From positions 372,001 through 436,000 of the forward strand of contig NOWV01000054.1 of assembly GCA_003344405.1 (NCBI GenBank): DNA of 64,000 nucleotides. Direction: 5' to 3'. Positions 55,440 to 64,000 of the stretch are shown piece after piece (the first letter of the stretch is position 1; the number at the start of each line of letters is the position of its first letter). The DNA is from Trichoplax sp. H2 (lineage: Eukaryota; Placozoa; Uniplacotomia; Trichoplacea). The translations under genes and the position numbers were made by a program. Under the pieces are notes generated by a model. That model was not told the origin of the DNA. It did not search any database and saw only the letters and a list, made by a program, of their open reading frames with translations.

Positions 55440-55893
55440 TTTCGATTTGAGTTAGGGATTAGAGTCGGTTTCAATAATTTTACGCAAAATGGCGTCCAAT
55501 CCCAACTATTGATTATACATAATTGACAAAGTATTTCTTCTTAATTGGCTGGCCTAGTTGAAATTTTCAGCAATGGACGATGACAGAAAGTTTCAATTGC
55601 ATTTGACGAATGCAATTGAAAGTTACAATAGGGCGAATGTCAGCCTATGAAGATCGATAAGGCTTTTATGACTTTGTGGGTCGTGCTACCGAAGCGTGTA
55701 GCACAGTCTGTAACCACTTTGGAACTTCAAGCACAACGACTGAGGCAAACTGATGCGTTATGACGAAGCTGCGAGTCACCCTTGCAGCGTATCATACTGT
55801 TGCAACACGAAGCAATGGGCGGGTGAAGTGACATCCACTTCAGTAACGCTTGTTTACAACACTGCTCTGTACGACTCCCTGTGAACACGAGTG

Positions 55894-56387
55894 GGTGTAC
55901 TGTACATTGTACAAGTACTGTGTACAGTAGGTAGCGTACACTGTGTTCAATACATACAGTACTGTACTGTACACTGTGTTCAATACATACAGTACATTGT
56001 CAGACTCAGCCAACCGTGGACTTTCTGGCGAATCCGTAAAGAGTTAGTCGATGTCTGCTCCAGCCTAAGCATCCATTTTTTTTTAGTTGTTCAATCTTGC
56101 CCCCAACTGAGTTTCTGATACAATGGCATACCGTTAGTTTACTCATAGCTCAGCAATAAAGTACTACTATACCGTCGATAGTCAATCTTGGAGTTAATAA
56201 TTCCATGTTACTGTAGAAAGTGAAGCTTCTAGCAGTCAAACTGACAAGTTGTCATTCGCACTGGATGACGTCACTCTCGCCTTGTACAACATCGTACTTG
56301 TACAGTAAAGTAACGTGTACTGTACACTGTACACTGTACACTACTGTAAACTTCAGACTCCACTACTAGACTGGTACAGTACAGTAC
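55894..56387. repeat. GTAC palindrome blocks upstream of EXOC1
   Basis: Groups at about 55894-55996 and 56280-56387. The first contains a 38-bp near-repeat of GTGTTCAATACATACAGTAC. The second has the tandem TGTACACTGTACACTGTACA. They begin about 450 bp upstream of the EXOC1 start codon. Confidence 0.75.
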
Positions 56388-56737
56388 AATGTGTAACACG
56401 GAGTTTTGTAGATGAAGATCACTGAAATCATCCTTTACTTAGTGTTTCTTTTTCAGGCATCCAAGGTAGAAGACATTGATGTCCACTACATCTCCAAACG
56501 TCAGTATGGCTTTGCTGTACTTCATGTCGAAGCGACCGTGCATTTCATATATTATATCAGCAATGATAAAATCGGTGGCAATCGCATCATTGTTAAGGCT
56601 ATGTAAATATCAAACTTTGCACTTTAGGAGAAGTTGCATGTAAGGGATTGAAATGGAGTTTTACAGTACTGTAGTATGCCATTTGCTGAGAACTGGTTTC
56701 ACCAATGAATACTATAATGTATACAGTATTCTATTGC

Positions 56738-57130
56738 AGGCTAAAATTTAGAGGTAAAAGCCAAGGCATAAACCTTTAAACATCCTAATAAAGCGGTTAG
56801 TGACTACAGTCTGAAATTTAAAGGTATAAGCCAAGGCATAAACCTTTAAACATCCTAATAAAACGCTTCCTTACTACAATACACAAGTAATATGTAAACA
56901 GTACGAATTTCATTTCATTGCACACAATATCTTATTACAGCCTGAAGTTTAGACTTGCAAATTGAGTCGTCAACCTCGGAATATCGTAGTAGAAATACTG
57001 GTTACTAAGCAAATTGTAAGAACTGGAAGTAGTACAAATTTCATCGCATACAAGAGTCTACTACAGCTTGGAATTTAAACATGCAAGCTAAGGCATTAAC
57101 CTCTAAGCATCGTAGTATGGTAAATCGCAA
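56738..57130. repeat. Tandem repeat array, about 66-bp inner and 150-bp outer units
   Basis: Two close copies at about 56738-56803 and 56804-56872 share GCCAAGGCATAAACCTTTAA and CATCCTAATAAA. Two more diverged copies follow near 56938 and 57064 (ACAGCYTGRAATTTA, then AACCTC and ATCGTAGTA). Spacers share AATTTCAT and TTGCA segments. Confidence 0.75.
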
Positions 57131-57340
57131 TAACGACTGCAAGTAATCCGTCCTACTGTAATATGCATTTCGTTTCAATCTATGTCGTATTGCATTATAA
57201 AGTTGACAACCTCAAAAGAATCCTTGTCCTCATTACTGTCCTAAATACTGGCACAATATGCAATTTTATTTGGCTAATGATTCTTAGCGATACTCCAAGT
57301 TACGGATAGATGTAAATATCCAAAACAGACTGGCGTAAAA

Positions 57341-57517
57341 ATGCTAGGAAGAAGAATTGTAGTGATAGGACTGGCATTCTCAGCAATTAGCGCCTATCTG
57401 TTGTGCATATCTAGACTACATCATTTGAACTATTTGAAGGTTTGCGTTATGCTAGACCATAATCAATGCCATAAGGTAGTCATTATAAATGATTTATACT
57501 ACCATCTGTTATCCTAG
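57341..57517 (+). CDS. Short frame with membrane-anchor-like start
   Basis: 58 codons. The first 30 residues read MLGRRIVVIGLAFSAISAYL plus more hydrophobic text, a short basic end followed by a possible transmembrane segment, as in type II membrane proteins. A GTTTGC donor-like site follows YLK at about 57440, so this might be a first exon of an unseen gene. No homologue is recognised and chance is quite possible. Confidence 0.2.
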   Translation: MLGRRIVVIGLAFSAISAYLLCISRLHHLNYLKVCVMLDHNQCHKVVIINDLYYHLLS

Positions 57518-58748
57518 TAAAGTAGCAATTATCCTAGAAACATCCCGTTTGACCCCTTCTCCTATATGTATATTCAGATATTCCACAATGAAATTGCTTA
57601 TACAGGTAAAATCTAGATTGCTACTACAGCATTCATACCAGGAAGCAAATGCTATACAAATCTAATAATACTTTTACATCAGCGAATAAGGTTAACCACG
57701 ACCGATTTATTATAGGCTTGTATCGTATACAAAATCAAATCAAATCAATGGTAAATACAATTGTTTAGCAGGTAACTGCATATTTATAAATGAGTGTAAT
57801 CTTGCTTTCCTGCGCTACTAGTAATTCGAGAATGGTACAATAAGGAAGGTGTGAGTGAAATGCTAGATAGCTATTGATATTACTCTGGTACCCGATCTAC
57901 ATTGGTATGTGCGATTATAACAGCTTTGCGGAGCCTGAATCTACTAATAGTACTGCTTATAATAAATTAATTAATGATTGAATCGCGAAAGATACATCTA
58001 TGTACTGTATGCCCCTGCAAACTATAAATTACACTGGCATTTGAAGTTAGAAATACATCAAAGCAACACTGTCAATTTTATAGCATTACGGTACATCAAT
58101 ATAACACAATTTATAGAATATAATGAAAAGAAATAAAGCATTATCAATACTGATTAAGTATCTATCAATCTCTCTCGATATATTTATCTATCGGTAAGAA
58201 ATGTATCAAATCTTAAAGAAATCATTAAAGTCAATAATGTTGTTTTATCGTGAAGTTCCAAATGATCTAAAACAGCCTTTAAATTACGCAATTGCAGCTA
58301 TTAGCCACAATACTATCATCTTCGATGAACTAAAGCTACTACTCCAATGAGATGATAACTTAAATATACTGTATCATCCAGATATCATAAAACTGTGGAT
58401 CAATCAAGCTGAAAATTATACAACTAAATTTAAGAGAAAAGTATCGGCGGATAAGATTGTTCTTTTTGAGCAAACAAATAATCGAAATCAATAAATTTCT
58501 AGCATAACTGGATCAATATTAAGCGGCTAATTTACAGCATATTAAAGCAACTCGAATCTTATTAAGATAATAATTTTTCATTCCATTTCCGCAGATATCC
58601 CATTTACGATCAAATAATTGTACATTCTCCTAAAACAGAATAGCAAATATAACAATCATTCCGCAATCAGCTACGCTCTATAGACTTGAGATGCGAAACA
58701 TGAATGCGTTTGTAAAGCTGATACCATGACGGTAGCTACTGCACTTAC

Positions 58749-61700
58749 CCTTCGGTTTACCACCAAGATATTTAATAGTTTTTCTATCTTTCCCTTTTTT
58801 TGCTATATTCAATGGAATTAAATTACGCTAGATCGATGAAAGAAACAAATAAAGAAAAATGAATACTCAATCACATCTACCAGCACTGATCAGATCGTGA
58901 TGTATTGCTAACCTGATTGAGGATACTCGAATCTGCTCCGTTCTCCAAGAGTATTAATATACTTTCATGGCAATTATGTTGAGTAGCTACATGTAACGGA
59001 GTATCGCCATACTACCGGGATGAGATATTTCAATGAGATTTCAGTTATAAGCTGACTGCAGTACGATATTATATATATGATATGTAATATTTTGATAACA
59101 TAATTACGGCTTGAGAGAACGAGCGAAATTTCGAATAACTGTAAATTTTATTACTTGAAATGAATAAAACTTACATTATCTTGATGATTAACAGCAGCTC
59201 CTTGTCGCAATAACCATAAAGCTATGTTATCATGTCCAAAACGGACTGCTTCATGTAAGGGTGTTTGCCCTTGCTTCATTAGATGATAGTACCCGATCCA
59301 AAATAAAATAAATAAATAAAAAGATCGCCGAAGTATACCATTATTAATCAATTTATAAAGCTAAGCATGCTATAAACTTTTATTAGATACTAATTATAAA
59401 TGAAGCTATCTTATTAGTAATAACGCTATTAGGGTCATTCGTTAGCTATTAGCAGCACCAACCATGTTTTCTGGACTAACGGAGGCACCGAACTCACGCA
59501 GTTTTTTCACACAATATAAATTTCCTTCAACAGCAGCATAATGTATCGGTCTTTCCTCTAATTTCTAGAACAAATAGTTTGGTACGTTATATCGACCAAT
59601 TTCATCCTTTACATAACTTGATTTGATTTTGAGACAATATAAATAGTTTCTTGTATGAACTCCTCATTTGCACCCGTACAAATGTGAATAATCTTACATC
59701 AAGTATGCATGTAAGATTGAAACAGTCAACATGAAAAAAGGCGCTCGCGAATTTTAAAGTGATTACAACCATTTTATTTAATTGAACGACTTCATTAGAC
59801 AATAATTTACTATCACGAATACTACTTTAATTTTGCAGAAGCTTACATTGGCTATGTTTGGATCAGCTCCATTCTTTAGCAATAATGTTAACGCATCACC
59901 TTCTCCTTTCCAGGCGGCAATATGTAAGGCAGTAGAATTTTCTTTCTGTAGAATAGCATTTAACGTTTATACACAGGTGTATTCGTACTATTAGTAATAC
60001 GATATATGATCCGATATTGTATAATCTAAGATAATAGTAATCTACTTGTTACTATTTATTACCACCCGGATGATTCTTAGTCTAGGTATTAAAAGTCATA
60101 ATTATTCATGCACGCATGAAATCTTCTCACATTAACTAACTATTAAAGCTTATTACTTTAGCTCCCATCTTTAGCGATAGCATAATTCAACAGATTTCAT
60201 GTAACTATCAGAAGATAACTATTAAGCAGTGATACTTTTTTCGGCTTTTTCAGTGAAAAAAGTAAAAATGCTTTCATTTTTAAACCGATATTTGGCAAAA
60301 AATATCGGTATTTGAAAAACAGAATTTTATCGCACGATTAAGAGATCATTGTTGTAATATACGATTGGTGAATTAAAATCTATAAACATTTATAAATCAT
60401 GTCTATAAAATAATCTGTAAAATCAAATCTAATATTTGCTAGATGAAGATGTAATAATATCAAAGCGGCTTAGCAGAGCTACTCCGACTTTATCATAAAC
60501 TATAACGGATAATGATACCACCTTTCACTTTATTCCTTACCACGAAAATGCCATCGACCTGGTCTATCATTTCTTGGCGTATATCAATTATATTCCGATA
60601 TCTTTCTAAGAGCTGCACATTTTTTCTTTTTGCCGCCTCATATATAGTTGCTGTTGTTATAATCTAAAAGATAGCGTTCAATATAAAAGCTATAAAAACT
60701 AGTGTTACAACTTCCAAATTTTGTAACAAGTACTAGATCTGCACTCAGCAAGGAGACCCAGTAATTAAATTGAAGAACTAACTTTACTGTTAAAATGAAG
60801 AGTTTATATACTTTCTTTATTGTGACCTTTGATCTACTGACGTAGATCACAAGATCATCACTAACAGAAAGGTTTCTCTAGTTTAGTCATTACAAATAGA
60901 CTATCATGCCAAGTATGGCAACATGAGAATACATATATAGATAACCTTAATATAGTACCATAACTACATCTATATACGCCTGACGTGATAACATCGTGAT
61001 ATTTAACCATATATAGAAAGAAGGTAACATACTAATTATGTAACTATTACAGAACGTGACAACTAGATTCTGAACGTTAAATATATATATATTGTTATAA
61101 CTAGCAAATTCAAAACTAGAGTTTTGACACAAGTGCCAGTGCTATGATTCTACTACTGAATCTATAGTATTCGTGGATATCATAACGATCATTTCAGATA
61201 TTACTAACAATCGGTAGCACTGCTATAGTTAATTTAAACGAAATCATTTACAGAATTGAAGAGGATTCGTACAATGTACAAAGTAACGGTGTTGTAAAAT
61301 GTGACATATTTTAGATCTATTATAATTAATAATTGTCAAACCCCGTAAAAGGTGGATAAAAAAGCATTTAGTGGGTAAATGCACTAGTTATAATAACATT
61401 AAGCTTTCCAACAACATCTGTAAGTCTAGATGTCAGTTGTATTATTATGATTTATTACTTTATATCATTTTACATTTTAGACGGTAGAATCATAACTTCT
61501 GTGTCTAGGTTCAGTGCTTTATTTTTCTGTTCAGTAAAATCTTACTGATCGTAAATAATTCAAGCAAGATTCTAAGCCAAAAATTCTTTACTGATTAGAT
61601 GAAAAAGGTAAATAAAATGTTAAAGATTCCTGTATCGTGCCATGAAGTAATTAAGATTTACAACCATTCTGGCATAGCTATTTTACATTTCAAGGAATAT

Positions 61701-62817
61701 AGCCATAATTCAAATTCATGACTGCTGCGTATTGTTTTACTAACGAATATTACAGTATACCAGTATAGTAGTATTTCTATCAATTAAAGCTTTAAGCAAC
61801 ACGAAGGATAGTTAGAATAGCATAACTATCCGATATCTGCGATATTAACCTACGATTTGGTTACGTATCTCATAAATGATTTATAAGCTATACGTTGTTT
61901 TCAGAAATCATTTATATGAATTCTTAAGCTCATGTTCTGATTCAATAATGAAGTGTTTGGTACCGGGGTAACAAGGTTAACAGAAGATGACTTCAATTCC
62001 TAACATTTAAGTTAATTCTAGAAATCTGTTACACGTTACAGACCCAATATTTAACGAATAGAACGGGAGAGAATCTAAGAAATAGTTTGAAACATTAAGA
62101 TAATTACCATACTAGGTACCGTAACGTAATCTTGAAATAGCAAGATTTAGATAAAATCTTTTATATCTACTGATACTGCATGTAAGTAGTTTGTTATATT
62201 GTACTAATGATATCTGAATCCCTGTGTTAGTTATCATTTTAGTTTCATATATGCTATATTATTAGATCAATAAAGCTAAACGTTGTGAAAGTACAAGGAC
62301 AGTTAAATTTAAACTGATCTAATGTGTTAGATGCCATTATAACTATATCACTTAGATCTAACTATTGACAGTCAGATTTGTCATGCTCCAATAAAGAAAG
62401 AAAGAGTTGAGAGCCGTTATCTAAAATAAGGCTCCATGTTTCTAAACTGATGTAGAGGTACAAATGGAGAATGATCCACGAACAGCATAACACATTCGTG
62501 AGCAAAGCAAGTCAGAATTGCTACATAAGTCTTAATACTACTTTATAACAATATTTGGCTTGAGCACATCAATATCATTACAAGAATTAGCTAAGGATAT
62601 GCAGTATTCCCTTCTGCTCATATAGTCAAACTGTTTATGATTAAGTTGGCATGATAAAACTTTTTATTATCTTTGATGTTCGGAAGACATTAAGAGAGTA
62701 GCATCTTTTACCAGCTAAATTATAATTATCGATGGGTGTATCAAAGCTAACATAATCAATCCAGGTTATATTTTAAGAGCTTTAAAAATGCATATAACTA
62801 ACCTGACTTTTGGACAT
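58749..62817 (-). CDS. Ankyrin-repeat protein (partial model)
   Basis: Exons 5' to 3': possible start exon 62803-62817 (MSKSQ), 60541-60663, 59847-59945, 59463-59564, 59175-59273, 58913-59011, 58749-58827. The central exons each encode one complete ankyrin repeat of 33-34 residues and are phase 0 at both ends: NSTALHIAAWKGEGDALTLL, ERPIHYAAVEGNLYCVKKL, GQTPLHEAVRFGHDNIALWL and GDTPLHVATQHNCHESILIL. The 60541 exon reads TTATIYEAAKRKNVQLLERY and caps the stack; the 58749 exon (NLIPLNIAKKGKDRKTIKYL) is a degenerate last repeat and ends with a split codon, so at least one 3' exon is missing. Ankyrin stacks bind proteins; no enzymatic domain is seen and I cannot name the family. The MSKSQ exon is a guess based on phase, ATG and a GTTAGT donor. 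Confidence 0.78.
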
Positions 62818-64000
62818 GTTTGGTGACGTTGGTGTTGAACTACCGCTACCAATTAATGGATAGTGAAATATAAGAAATCATCAGATTCTATACAATATTG
62901 ACCTTAAACTAAATCCTCTTGACAAGGGCCGTAAAAAAATTATTTTCTAACTCGAACAGTACTTATTATATTATAAATCTAAATACTAGGCTATAGTTGT
63001 GATCCTATTAATCCAGTGTTATTCTTTCTATGCTGTCAATGCTATAACAACCACCTTAAGTACAGTAGAGTCAAAATATTACTTTTAGACTGAGCTAGCT
63101 GATAGATTAATATCTATAAATTAATATAAACGGCAGGCTGCAAGGGCAGGTAAGTAGTTTTTCTCTCGATAGATCGAACACTACGCGTGCTAAGGAAAGA
63201 ACAATCAGGCCTGAAATCTATTGTTATTATCTCGAACAGTTAAGCTAGAATTTAATAGGCTGCTTGTATAATAAACAATGAGATGGTAACAATAGTTCAG
63301 TAGAATTGTCATATGCTGACTACCATTTTTGGATATAGAATCGATGGGAAAATGCAAAATTTTATAGCTGTTTAAGCATTCTTGCATGGCTCTATTTTAA
63401 TAATCCGTGGTTGACGGATCGAGAAATCGAAGCTTAATATTATCAACTTAAATAGATTCATGACAAGGCAAATTCATTGAAGCGGTAATTATCCAAACTT
63501 GATCTTAGATATTTAATTAATGGAGATGATAATGTACATTGGTATAAAGTTTGAGGTAAATATAATAAAATAATATTATTACGTTACTAGCATACATGAA
63601 AGCAGTTAATATACAGTATGCGAATTTAGTTACTATAGCATGATAATGAAATAGGAACTAATTTAATTATAGATAATTGTACTGTAGTCGTATCCATCAT
63701 TTAGCTGATTAGTAGTGTAATGTTCATGCGGCAATTTATCAAGTCTAATTGCTATAAAAATATCCATTATGTTTGCAAATGATCATTTAATAAGGATAAA
63801 GTACAAATGAGCTTGGATCGTATCAGCCTTGGATTTGGCCTTTATCATACACCACAATTAATTCGTGCATTAGCTTAATTTAATAAATTAAATCGTTCGT
63901 TACTAGCCCTGCACGTACTTCCCTTACATTACTATGCTGCGCTGCACTATACGGAAATAGTAAAAGTACTATATATCGATACGCATTAGTACCTTAGCGA
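60664..64000. other. AT-rich stretch with little recognisable content
   Basis: Apart from the possible first exon of the ankyrin gene near 62803, I see no exon, repeat array or RNA gene. The frames here have AT-driven composition. Confidence 0.45.

Larger units (their letters stand above)
56388..58748. other. Mostly unassigned stretch upstream of EXOC1 and 3' of the ankyrin gene
   Basis: No recognised exon apart from the low-confidence membrane-anchor frame at 57341. It holds the tandem repeats at 56738-57130 and should hold the 3' end of the minus-strand ankyrin-repeat gene, whose last exon I could not place. Confidence 0.4.

Noticed and set aside
58225-58350. Plus-strand peptide-like segment MLFYREVPNDLKQP and on
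   Set aside because: Only 37 codons, no homologue recalled, no splice support.

Overview
This is nuclear DNA of an animal. Genes are split by many short GT-AG introns (mostly 50-500 bp), the DNA is AT-rich, both strands carry genes, and the gene set is metazoan: a selenocysteine iodothyronine deiodinase, tryptophan 2,3-dioxygenase, PDS5, EXOC1, ALKBH1, centrin and TIMM8. Density (about ten genes in 64 kb), small introns and many exons per gene fit a compact non-bilaterian genome such as a placozoan. That placement is inference and not proven here. A run of 20 N at 28415-28434 shows a draft assembly.

Layout. 2.2-5.4 kb: ALKBH1 (minus, seven exons, complete). 6.6 kb: TIMM8 (plus, one exon). 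7.9-9.5 kb: iodothyronine deiodinase (minus, one coding exon with in-frame UGA), followed in its 3' UTR by two SECIS-like hairpins. 9.5-15.6 kb: mostly unassigned, with GTAC-rich palindromes. 15.6-19.6 kb: a canonical tryptophan 2,3-dioxygenase (plus). 20.9-22.5 kb: two families of diverged tandem repeats. 23.1-30.2 kb: a second tryptophan dioxygenase-like gene (plus) with the same exon structure, but without the haem-ligand histidine and the GTGGSSG loop; exons 8-13 appear twice around the N gap. 31.4-33.2 kb: centrin (minus). 36.2 kb: a small one-exon gene resembling the SLC35A4 upstream-ORF microprotein (minus). 38.1-48.8 kb: PDS5 (plus, about 57 exons, with a tail of many micro-exons). 48.8-55.4 kb: EXOC1 (minus), tail-to-tail with PDS5. 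58.7-62.8 kb: an ankyrin-repeat gene (minus), one repeat per exon.

The genes are housekeeping or metabolic and are not an operon. The notable points are the tandem duplication and divergence of the tryptophan dioxygenase, the doubled SECIS of the deiodinase, a freestanding copy of a microprotein known in mammals as an upstream ORF, and clusters of GTAC/CTGTACAG palindromes that sit mainly in intergenic DNA at gene 5' ends and are absent from the tail-to-tail junctions.
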